Positions 6,467 through 13,313 of a stretch of DNA of 14,615 nt are shown here, one piece after another. Under the pieces are notes generated by a model. The model ran no database searches and was not told the DNA's origin. It saw only the letters and a program-made list of their open reading frames with translations. Every line of letters starts with the position of its first letter. The first letter of the stretch is position 1. The stretch is from a candidate division CSSED10-310 bacterium. Its GTDB lineage: Bacteria > CSSED10-310 > JAFGDC01. The stretch covers positions 1-14,615 of the forward strand of contig JAFGDC010000173.1 in assembly GCA_016932295.1 (NCBI GenBank). Direction: 5' to 3'. Made by a program: the position numbers and the translations under genes.

Positions 6467-7615
6467 ATGAACAGCAATCCGCCGGAACAACCGGTTAAGC
6501 TCCCGTCCGCAGATGACACCCGTCTTACGCAGGAATTGCTGAGGGGGCGGCGACTGGCGGGAATCTTCCTTGTATTACTGGCGATCATGGCGTTCTATTT
6601 CGGTTTCAAGATCATCCAGCCTTATCTCAATACCATCATCATCGCCATCCTGTTGTCCTCGGTCTGGGCACCGGTCCACGTGCGGGTGCTCAAGCTGCTC
6701 AAGGGCAGGGAAACGCTTGCCTCCATCATCTCCTGCATTCTCATCGTGCTGGTGGTCATCCTGCCGCTCACCGCCTTCGCCACCGCCCTGGTCCAGCAGG
6801 GCATCGACTCCTTCAATGCGGTACGGGATTGGATCCAGGCGGGTGGCATGGAGAAGGCGGCGCACTCGGAATGGGCGGTGAAAATCATCAACCTGTTAAA
6901 GAGCAAGTTCGAACTCACTTCGTTCAATACTCCCGACGTCACCTCAACCATTATGAATTTCAGCAGCACCATGGTGCAGTTCCTCCTGTCCCATGCCGGC
7001 ACACTGTTGCAGAACATGTCATCGCTCTTCATGAAATTTTTCCTCATGATCTTTCTGATGTTCTTCCTGTTCCGCGAAGGCGGCGACATGAAAAACTGGT
7101 TATTGCACCTTTCTCCTCTTTCCCGAAACCACGAGGAACAGTTGCTGAACCGGATCCGGTCGGTGAGTCGATCAGCCCTGTGGGGTTCCCTCGCCACGGC
7201 GGTGGCGCAGGGCACGGCCGGAGGCACCGGCCTGCTCATCGTCGGTATTCCGGCGCTGTTCTGGGGCGCCATGATGGGATTCGCATCTCTTATACCAGTG
7301 GTGGGAACCGCCATGGTCTGGGTGCCGGCCTGTGTCTACCTGTTGATCATCGGCAGTTGGGGCAAGGCCATCTTCCTCGGCGCCTGGTCGATCGCGGTGG
7401 TGGGGTCCATAGATAATTTCCTTCGTCCGGTGTTGATGAAGGGCGAGGCCGGCATGTCGCCGCTGCTGTTGTTCTTTGCCATTCTCGGCGGCATAGGCCA
7501 GTTCGGTTTGATCGGGATAATATACGGCCCGTTGATTTTCGGGTTGTGCGCCGTACTGCTCTACATCTACGAACTGGAGTTCGCGGGGTTCCTCAAACGG
7601 CAGGACGAAACCTGA
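6467..7615 (+). CDS. AI-2E/PerM-family inner-membrane transporter
   Basis: Seen: 382 aa, strongly hydrophobic. Predicted membrane segments lie at roughly 30-48, 53-68, 84-108, 182-202, 242-290 (two), 300-316, 330-345 and 348-368, with a soluble loop at about 110-178. Family marks are FASLIPVVGT (272-281), DNFLRPVLMKG (316-326) and YGPLIFGL (353-360) near the C-terminus. Length matches the family (about 350-400 aa). The start is fixed by GAGGTGA with 6-nt spacing. Known: PF01594 proteins form multimeric membrane exporters; some move autoinducer-2, others act as Na+/H+ antiporters or have unknown cargo. So the name says family, not substrate. It stands alone between two convergent or divergent units, with no partner gene to suggest a cargo. 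Confidence 0.93.
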   Translation: MNSNPPEQPVKLPSADDTRLTQELLRGRRLAGIFLVLLAIMAFYFGFKIIQPYLNTIIIAILLSSVWAPVHVRVLKLLKGRETLASIISCILIVLVVILPLTAFATALVQQGIDSFNAVRDWIQAGGMEKAAHSEWAVKIINLLKSKFELTSFNTPDVTSTIMNFSSTMVQFLLSHAGTLLQNMSSLFMKFFLMIFLMFFLFREGGDMKNWLLHLSPLSRNHEEQLLNRIRSVSRSALWGSLATAVAQGTAGGTGLLIVGIPALFWGAMMGFASLIPVVGTAMVWVPACVYLLIIGSWGKAIFLGAWSIAVVGSIDNFLRPVLMKGEAGMSPLLLFFAILGGIGQFGLIGIIYGPLIFGLCAVLLYIYELEFAGFLKRQDET

Positions 7616-7619
7616 CGAG

Positions 7620-7666
7620 CCATCGATTCATTCGGTTCATGGATTCGTATATATATCCATCGATTC
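7620..7666. repeat. Direct repeat of a decamer around an AT-rich inverted repeat
   Basis: CCATCGATTC occurs at 7620-7629 and 7657-7666. Between and overlapping them, ATGGAT (7639-7644) and ATCCAT (7655-7660) form an imperfect AT-rich hairpin with a TCGTATATAT loop. It lies just past the stop of the AI-2E-family gene and could form the 3' end of its transcript. No T-run follows. Confidence 0.35.
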
Positions 7667-7986
7667 GCCCCATGTATGGGTCGTGTATGCTGGTGGAGCC
7701 GAACACCTGGAAATGGCAGGTGTCTTTCACCGGCAGAATCACCGTATTACAACGGAACGCCGCGGCACCAGATCATTCCATGGTGGTGAACATATCGATC
7801 CTGGATATGCATGACATCGAATGGAAGCATCCCACGTCAGGAATCGTCGAACACCGTTACTGAGCAATAATGGTTCGAACATGTGCGTAAGGACATGATC
7901 ATGGTACGTGTCTGGTTATGGTCAAGACACCGAGTCGCTGAATCGATCCACCCGATCGTGCGACACCCATCCACCGGACTCGTGGC

Positions 7987-8025
7987 GCCGCACCGGGCGG
8001 CAGGTCGCCGGTCAAACCATCCGGC
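7987..8025 (-). terminator. Paired GC-rich hairpins downstream of the FG-GAP/ASPIC gene
   Basis: Two 5-bp stems lie in series: GCCGC/GCGGC (7987-8001, 5-nt loop) and GCCGG/CCGGC (8007-8025, 9-nt loop). They begin 5 nt after the minus-strand stop at 8031. There is no U-tract, so this is at best a non-canonical terminator or an mRNA 3' stabiliser. Confidence 0.3.
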
Positions 8026-8030
8026 ACCTC

Positions 8031-10082
8031 TCAGGGACCATAGCTGAATTCACACATGCCCAGGCCGTTCATGCCTCCCACCAAGCTGCCGGTATGGTCC
8101 AGCATGGCACCCAGGAACAGCAACCCCGGCACCTCGTCCTCTCCCGTGTCGGGCCACTGGAAGGAGGGCAGGATGTGACGATAGTTCACACCGGCGGGAA
8201 CATCCGCCAGCACCGCATCCACATCCTGGCTCCAATCGTCATAGAAAAAGTAGGTGCCGTAGACATCCAGGACGATGATGAGGAACATGTCGTCCAGTGG
8301 ATCAGGTCCTTCATTGTAGAGATAGGCATCGAGCCAGCAGGTGTCGCCGGGAGCAAACCGTTCTTGCGGCATGACCAGGGTCACGCCGGTGGCCGGCGGA
8401 TCATTGGTGGGATCTTCACGAATGGTCAGAAACTGGTTGACGTCGACATCGAACATGCTGAGTTCGGTAAGGTCCGTATTGGGCCAGCGCACATGGATCA
8501 TGTCCACGCTGCCCGCCTGGCCGAGCCCGAAGCGTTGGGTGAAGGGAATCTGCGGCACCTGGTGGCCGTTGCCCGAGTGGACCTCGCGGGTGTACTGGGC
8601 GGCGCCGGCGGCGATCGTGATACGGGCGCCGATGGCGCTGCGGTTGCTGTACCCGGGTTTACCGGCGCCCTCGAGAATCAATGTCAGCCAGTTGTTAAGG
8701 GTGCCCACATCGTTGCGCCAGAGCTGCAAGGGGGCATCGTTGCCAAAGCCGACGAGCAGGTCGTCGTCACCGTCGAGATCGTAGTCAAGGGGTGACACGT
8801 TGCCCGGTGGCAGGTTGGCGTCGTTGATGACATCCAGGCCGGTGTCGATGGTGACGGGATGGAAGGTGTGATCCGGTTCCTGCTTGAAAATATAGAGCCG
8901 GTTGTTGTCATAGCCGCTCTCGCTGAGGATGTAATCATTGAGACCATCGTTCTCGATGTCGAAGAAATGGGCGTGGTGGTCGCCGTGGTGGCGCGGCATG
9001 GGATCCACATCGTCGCGACCGGTGATTCGCTCGAAGTCCCACAGCCAGACATTGTCGATGTTGGTCACCACCGTGGAATACACCTTGCGGTTGCCGTGCA
9101 CGAGCAGCTCGAAAAAATCCATGTCGCCGTCGTTGTCATAGTCGAAGGGCATGCTGCCGAAGGAGGCGAACCCGGATCCGTAGCCACCGATCTCGCCGTA
9201 ATTGGTTTCGACGGTGACATTGGTGAAGGTGCCGTCGCCGTTGTTGCGCCAGTGGTAGTATTGAGCGCCGACAGCGGTATGGGAATAGCTGGGTTGGAAC
9301 AGGTCCATGAGACCGTCGTCGTTCCAGTCCATGGTGGCGACGGCGTAGACGGCGGTCAGCGCGCCTTCGATGCCGCAGGTTGCGGTGACATTGGTGAAGG
9401 AGCCGTCGCCGTGGCCTTGGTACAGATAATCCTGTGACATGACATCGTTGAAGTACCAGTTGCCGATGCACAGGTCCAGGTAGCTGTCGTTGTTGAAATC
9501 GAGGAACACCGCGGTGGGGGTGTTGTAGATGGGCTCCTCATGGAAGGTCGAAGCGCCGCTGAAGGTGAAATGGCCGGCGCCGTTGTTGAGCATGAGATCG
9601 TTGGTACCCAGGTTGAGGGTGTAGTTGCGGTGCAGGTAGACGTTGTTGAACATGTCCACGTCGCCGTCATTGTCTATGTCGCCGAAGAGGGCGGAGGACG
9701 AATGGCGGCCGTCTTCGGTGCCGGCGCGGTTGTCCCTGATGCCCGATGCTTCGGTGAAGTCTTCGAACCGGCGGTCATGGGGATCGCCGGGGTCGTCGCC
9801 GGGCACGTTGAGATAGACCAGTTGCTTGTCCACGACGTCGCCGCTGCCTTCATCGGGTGTGAGATGCAGTACCAGGTCGGGATAGAGATCGTTGTTAAGG
9901 TCCACTATGCCGATGCGGAAGGCGTGGACGGTATCCAGCGCTGTCTCCGCCGATACGTCGGTGAAATAGGGTGTGGGGACAAGCGGCGCGGTGGCCGCGG
10001 GAGCCGCGGGAGCCGCGGCAAGTGCCATCACGACCAGTACCGCCAGTCCGGCGGCGGAGAACAGACCGTTCATGCGACCCAT
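8031..10082 (-). CDS. Secreted seven-repeat FG-GAP/VCBS propeller with ASPIC/UnbV domain and shared C-terminal domain
   Basis: Seen: 683 aa. An N-terminal signal peptide (hydrophobic core about 7-22, then Ala/Pro-rich to about 33) directs export. Seven calcium-binding-type D-x-N/D-x-D motifs follow at about 61, 135, 195, 252, 314, 375 and 433 (for example DIDNDGDVD, DYDNDGDMD), which fits a seven-bladed beta-propeller. An ASPIC/UnbV domain spans about 463-556 (GARITIAAG, FGLGQAG, VRWPN). Residues about 570-683 form a separate domain that resembles the C-terminus of the neighbouring GH57 protein (LDVYGTYFF here, LEAYGQYYF there). AAGGAGG (10089-10095) sits 6 nt before the chosen ATG; an in-frame ATG three codons later is less well spaced. 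Known: such proteins are extracellular adhesion or binding proteins; no catalytic motif is seen. It lies 234 bp downstream of the GH57 gene on the same strand and may be co-expressed. Confidence 0.92.
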   Translation of the reverse strand: MGRMNGLFSAAGLAVLVVMALAAAPAAPAATAPLVPTPYFTDVSAETALDTVHAFRIGIVDLNNDLYPDLVLHLTPDEGSGDVVDKQLVYLNVPGDDPGDPHDRRFEDFTEASGIRDNRAGTEDGRHSSSALFGDIDNDGDVDMFNNVYLHRNYTLNLGTNDLMLNNGAGHFTFSGASTFHEEPIYNTPTAVFLDFNNDSYLDLCIGNWYFNDVMSQDYLYQGHGDGSFTNVTATCGIEGALTAVYAVATMDWNDDGLMDLFQPSYSHTAVGAQYYHWRNNGDGTFTNVTVETNYGEIGGYGSGFASFGSMPFDYDNDGDMDFFELLVHGNRKVYSTVVTNIDNVWLWDFERITGRDDVDPMPRHHGDHHAHFFDIENDGLNDYILSESGYDNNRLYIFKQEPDHTFHPVTIDTGLDVINDANLPPGNVSPLDYDLDGDDDLLVGFGNDAPLQLWRNDVGTLNNWLTLILEGAGKPGYSNRSAIGARITIAAGAAQYTREVHSGNGHQVPQIPFTQRFGLGQAGSVDMIHVRWPNTDLTELSMFDVDVNQFLTIREDPTNDPPATGVTLVMPQERFAPGDTCWLDAYLYNEGPDPLDDMFLIIVLDVYGTYFFYDDWSQDVDAVLADVPAGVNYRHILPSFQWPDTGEDEVPGLLFLGAMLDHTGSLVGGMNGLGMCEFSYGP

Positions 10083-10268
10083 ACATAGCCTCCTTGCGAA
10101 ATGAGGACTGATTCATTTTGTGACCTTCCCGCAGAGGATACCACAAAGAAGGTGTCAGTTGAGAGGAAAAAACGGAGGACGCGCCACGACACCGTCCAGC
10201 CTCGCTATCGTCGTGCGCCGATCCATGGGTCTGTGCTGGGCAACTTCGCGCGCGCCGTGGAATGGGAA

Positions 10269-10294
10269 CCAGGAACCGGGCCAAGCCGGCCTGG
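10269..10294 (-). terminator. Stem-loop downstream of the GH57 gene
   Basis: CCAGG and CCGG pair with CCGG and CCTGG around a 6-nt loop, giving nine base pairs interrupted by a 2-nt bulge. It starts 22 nt after the minus-strand stop at 10317. No T-tract follows, so termination would be inefficient and read-through into the FG-GAP/ASPIC gene is possible. No convincing separate promoter for that gene was found in the 234-bp gap. Confidence 0.35.
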
Positions 10295-10316
10295 CTGCCT
10301 CTTCATCGAACACCAC

Positions 10317-13091
10317 TCAATAAAAACCGAACACTTCCATCTCGAAGTTGCTCAGCAGCACACCGCTTCCGCGGCTCAGCAGTGCACTGTAGAAATAGAA
10401 CGGTGCCGCCCGGGGCAGATCGTCGGGCAACCGGAAATCCAGCAGCCTGTCCGAATATACCGCGCCACCCGTGATGAACACCTGTGTCGAAGTAGGGTAC
10501 GACCACCAGCCTGGATGGAAGTAGTACTGACCGTACGCCTCCAGCACCACGTACTGATCCGCAGCCACGCCGACAGGGCTCCCGTTGACCACGGACAGAT
10601 CCAGGCTGAACCATTCCCCCGCGGTGAACCAAGGCTGGTTGAGACGCAGGTCGATGGTGATGTCGGTCATGGGCACGAGAGTGGGGGTGGCGGAAGGAGA
10701 GAAGCCGGATGTGGGAGTTGGGGTCAGGGTGGCCCAGGGGGGTGGGGTGTGGCTTGGGGTGGCGGTGGCACTGGGCCGCGGCGTTGGGGTGGCGGTAGCC
10801 GGCGGCGGTGTCTCCCAGATTGCGATGTGGTAATCCTGGCCCTCGTTGTTGTCCCATGAGTCATCCTGGAAATGGATAACGAAATCGATGGTATGCACGA
10901 TTTGGGACTGGTTGAAGGGACCAACCTGGACCTGGTAGTCGCCGTGCGGACCGGGACCGTCCAGGGGTGTTTCCACCGCCGGGCCGGTGCCACCGAAGAG
11001 TGTGGTGCCAGCCGGCCAATAGCCGGCATCGGGCTGCGTCCAGTCGGTACCGACGGCGTTCACCCCCCAGTGCAACCAGCCGCCCTGACCCGGCTCGTGT
11101 ACGGTGATGGTGATGATCTGGTCGCGGGTGGGATAGGAAGGTGTCCATGTGACGGATTCGTCGGGTCCGGAGAAAGCGCCGACAAAGACATGGCAGATCT
11201 CCGACCTGGCGACGTTGCCCAGGTCATCCTGCGCCTCAACATAATAGTCCACCAGCACCTGGGTCTGCCCTGCGATGACCGCTGAATAGTAGTCCGCTTG
11301 ATAGTAAGGCTGCACGGCGGATTGGGACGGCCGCGTCTCGCCGGTCATGAATGCCTCGTTCCAGGCGCCGCCGGCGTAGACCCTGTTTTCCGGACCCACG
11401 GCGCCGTCTGGATCGATGCGGTAGTTCACTTTGGCCCAAGCGATACCCGACAGATCGTAAATGAAGGTCCAGACGGTGAAGTCCGAGGGTTGCTGCTCAT
11501 GCCATTCCATGCCGCCGGGATTGTAGGGCTGGCGTTGGGGCTTGAAAATCGAGGGACCCACGGTATCGTTGCCGCCGGACACCACGCCGCCGGCGTGTTC
11601 CACCGCCAGGTTGCAACCGCGGACGGCGTTGCTGTTCCAGATAAGCTGATCCGGACCGCCTTCCCAGTACTCGTAGTCGCTGGCCTGGGCGCAGAGGTAG
11701 TCATGGAACGCCCGGGCGGTCTGGTTGCCGTTGTTGTAAAGGATGTCGCCGATGGCGCCCCAGTGCTGGATGGAATCGGCGGTATGCACCCAGTTGTGGG
11801 CGGCGGTGAGCACGGACCAACTGTTCCAGTCCGGTGAGTAGCCTTGCGGGAAGGGATCCGGATCGGCAAGCCAGAAGCGGAATTCCGGATCCAGGCAGCC
11901 GGAGCCGATCCAGCCGCCCGGTTCCACGCGCACGATGTCATTGGTGTCCGGTGGAAACATGTCCATGTAATCCTGAATGGTGGTGGGAACGAACCGGTTG
12001 GGATTGGCCTGCGCCCAGTTGACGAAGTTCTGGAAGTTCGAGTGGTAGTACGAATCGGTGCCCGCGCCGTAATTCTCTCCGTCGTGATGGAGCACGACGA
12101 GGAGCGGGTGGTCATCATCCGTATTGCTGGCCTCTAGCTGGCTCATGACGCCTTCGTAGTTGAGCGCTCCGAAGCCGCCACGGGCATCCTCGTTGGCCAT
12201 ATAGCAAGCGCCCGGAATGGCGACGATGGTGGAATCGAGGCCGGTGGCGGGGTCCGTCCAGGCGATGTGGTGCGGTCGGTACGCCCAGGGAGAGACCGCT
12301 TCCGGCGCCCACAGGCCGTTCAGGTTCAGCCATTGGGAGCCGGGATCCATTTGCTGGAGGGTCACGCCGCTGGAATCGGCGCCGTTGGGTTCGACCACTC
12401 CGGAGTTACCGGTCCATGGGTAATCGGTGAGGGTCCGATTGAGATGGATGTTGTCAACCAGCACCCATTGCATGCCCGCTTCGACCAGGGCGGGGATGGA
12501 TCGCTCGTGGAAGCTGGTCTCCGCGGGGAAACAACCGCTTGAGTAAGTGCCGCCGAAATTGTCCAGGTAGAGGCGCCGGTGCATCTCGATCTGGAGTTCC
12601 AGGTCTTCAACTGGGACAAGTCCGGCGATGGGGTGGTGGAAGGGGAAGCCGATGATTTCGACACGGGTGTTGCCCAGCGAAGTCCGCCAGGATGCCCCTT
12701 GTTGCCAGCGATACTTCCAGTTGTTGTAGTAGCCGCCGTTCCAGTCATGGTATTCGAGGTTGCCGAGGCTCTCCATGAGCGAGCCGGTAAAGTTCACCTG
12801 CGCGCCGAGATGCGGCAGGCCGGCGTTCATACCGGTCTCCACCGCATCGATAGGCCAGGTGCGGTAGGGTCCACCCTTGCTCGCCCACATCTCGTGGAGA
12901 CTGAAGGAGAAGCCAGGTCCGCCAACGGGGCCGTTGTTCTGCACGATGGTGATGGCTTCATCATAGGGGACGTACACGGGCTGGTGCATGTGCCAGAGGA
13001 AACTGATGTATATCGGGGGATTGCACAACCCCGCTGGTGTCAGACAAAGCCATGCGCAGCAAAGAATTATGACAATGGAACTGAGTTTCAT
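10317..13091 (-). CDS. Secreted GH57-type alpha-glucan hydrolase with starch-binding-like module, Thr/Pro linker and C-terminal domain
   Basis: Seen: 924 aa. Signal peptide at 1-23 (hydrophobic VIILCCAWLCL). The GH57 N-terminal motif WHMHQPVY is at 33-40. GCFPAETSFHER (186-197) holds the probable nucleophile E191, and HHDGENYG (335-342) the probable acid/base D337. Residues about 640-760 look like a CBM25/53-type starch-binding module (HWGVNAVGTDW; SWDNNEGQDYHI). A Thr/Pro/Ser linker follows at about 761-807, then a 115-residue C-terminal domain resembling that of the FG-GAP/ASPIC protein. Known: GH57 enzymes act on alpha-1,4/1,6 glucans (amylopullulanase, 4-alpha-glucanotransferase, branching enzyme). 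Secretion and a binding module favour an amylopullulanase or amylase role on extracellular glucan; the exact bond cleaved is inference. GGGAGGAG (13097-13104) and a good promoter precede the ATG. No lipobox is evident (AGLC before N24 fits poorly). Confidence 0.9.
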   Translation of the reverse strand: MKLSSIVIILCCAWLCLTPAGLCNPPIYISFLWHMHQPVYVPYDEAITIVQNNGPVGGPGFSFSLHEMWASKGGPYRTWPIDAVETGMNAGLPHLGAQVNFTGSLMESLGNLEYHDWNGGYYNNWKYRWQQGASWRTSLGNTRVEIIGFPFHHPIAGLVPVEDLELQIEMHRRLYLDNFGGTYSSGCFPAETSFHERSIPALVEAGMQWVLVDNIHLNRTLTDYPWTGNSGVVEPNGADSSGVTLQQMDPGSQWLNLNGLWAPEAVSPWAYRPHHIAWTDPATGLDSTIVAIPGACYMANEDARGGFGALNYEGVMSQLEASNTDDDHPLLVVLHHDGENYGAGTDSYYHSNFQNFVNWAQANPNRFVPTTIQDYMDMFPPDTNDIVRVEPGGWIGSGCLDPEFRFWLADPDPFPQGYSPDWNSWSVLTAAHNWVHTADSIQHWGAIGDILYNNGNQTARAFHDYLCAQASDYEYWEGGPDQLIWNSNAVRGCNLAVEHAGGVVSGGNDTVGPSIFKPQRQPYNPGGMEWHEQQPSDFTVWTFIYDLSGIAWAKVNYRIDPDGAVGPENRVYAGGAWNEAFMTGETRPSQSAVQPYYQADYYSAVIAGQTQVLVDYYVEAQDDLGNVARSEICHVFVGAFSGPDESVTWTPSYPTRDQIITITVHEPGQGGWLHWGVNAVGTDWTQPDAGYWPAGTTLFGGTGPAVETPLDGPGPHGDYQVQVGPFNQSQIVHTIDFVIHFQDDSWDNNEGQDYHIAIWETPPPATATPTPRPSATATPSHTPPPWATLTPTPTSGFSPSATPTLVPMTDITIDLRLNQPWFTAGEWFSLDLSVVNGSPVGVAADQYVVLEAYGQYYFHPGWWSYPTSTQVFITGGAVYSDRLLDFRLPDDLPRAAPFYFYSALLSRGSGVLLSNFEMEVFGFY
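10720..10747 (+). other. Potential G-quadruplex motif within the Thr/Pro linker codons
   Basis: On the plus strand, four runs of at least three G (10720-10723, 10727-10729, 10737-10742, 10744-10747) are separated by loops of 3, 7 and 1 nt. This satisfies the usual G3+N1-7 pattern. It lies on the template strand of the GH57 gene, where the Thr/Pro-rich linker forces C-rich coding DNA. Whether it folds or has any role is unknown. Confidence 0.45.
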
Positions 13092-13120
13092 GTTGGCTCC
13101 TCCCGGATGACCTCTCCGTC

Positions 13121-13149
13121 ACTATATTGACCGCTTGCACCCATGGCAA
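13121..13149 (-). promoter_or_regulatory. Strong sigma-70-type promoter of the GH57 gene
   Basis: On the minus strand, TTGCCA (13144-13149), a 17-nt spacer and TATAGT (13121-13126) each match consensus at five of six positions. The start site would be near 13114, leaving a leader of about 22 nt with GGGAGGAG before the ATG at 13091. Confidence 0.65.
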
Positions 13150-13192
13150 CCAACGTCCGGCTTCCGCGGCCATGCACCCGTACATCCTGATC

Positions 13193-13222
13193 TTGTCAGT
13201 ACCGGTGGTTCGATGCTGTAAT
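13193..13222 (+). promoter_or_regulatory. Candidate promoter of the GT-C glycosyltransferase gene
   Basis: TTGTCA (13193-13198), an 18-nt spacer and TGTAAT (13217-13222) each match consensus at five of six positions, with TGC directly before the -10 giving an extended -10 element. The leader would be about 85 nt, longer than those of the other genes here. Confidence 0.45.
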
Positions 13223-13313
13223 AGTGCAACGTTCACAGTACCGATATTCCTGGCCCGCGCCGTGAATCGACACCACCACCCCGTTTTGAGATTCGAGGCG
13301 CCAGGAGAGCAAG

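Larger units (their letters stand above)
7616..8030. other. Non-coding stretch, 415 bp, between converging genes
   Basis: Two genes converge on this region. It contains a repeated decamer (7620-7666), several short palindromes such as CATGATCATG, a GTGTCT/AGACAC inverted pair near 7906-7928, and two GC-rich hairpins next to the minus-strand gene end (7987-8025). The only notable open frame (74 codons from 7639) lacks a ribosome binding site and resembles nothing I know. No T-rich intrinsic terminator is visible for the plus-strand gene. Confidence 0.55.

Noticed and set aside
7639..7863. 74-codon plus-strand frame after the AI-2E-family gene
   Set aside because: No Shine-Dalgarno site, no recognisable family, and the composition does not look like its neighbours. 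Left as non-coding.
8859..9437. Plus-strand frame rich in Val/Ala/Glu within the FG-GAP gene, and similar at 9540-10088
   Set aside because: These mirror the repeated Asp/Asn codons of the FG-GAP repeats read antisense; there is no start signal.
10301..10316. Classical intrinsic terminator right after the GH57 stop
   Set aside because: Looked for a stem followed by a T-run in the minus direction. Only a GC-rich hairpin without a T-tract further on (10269-10294) is present.
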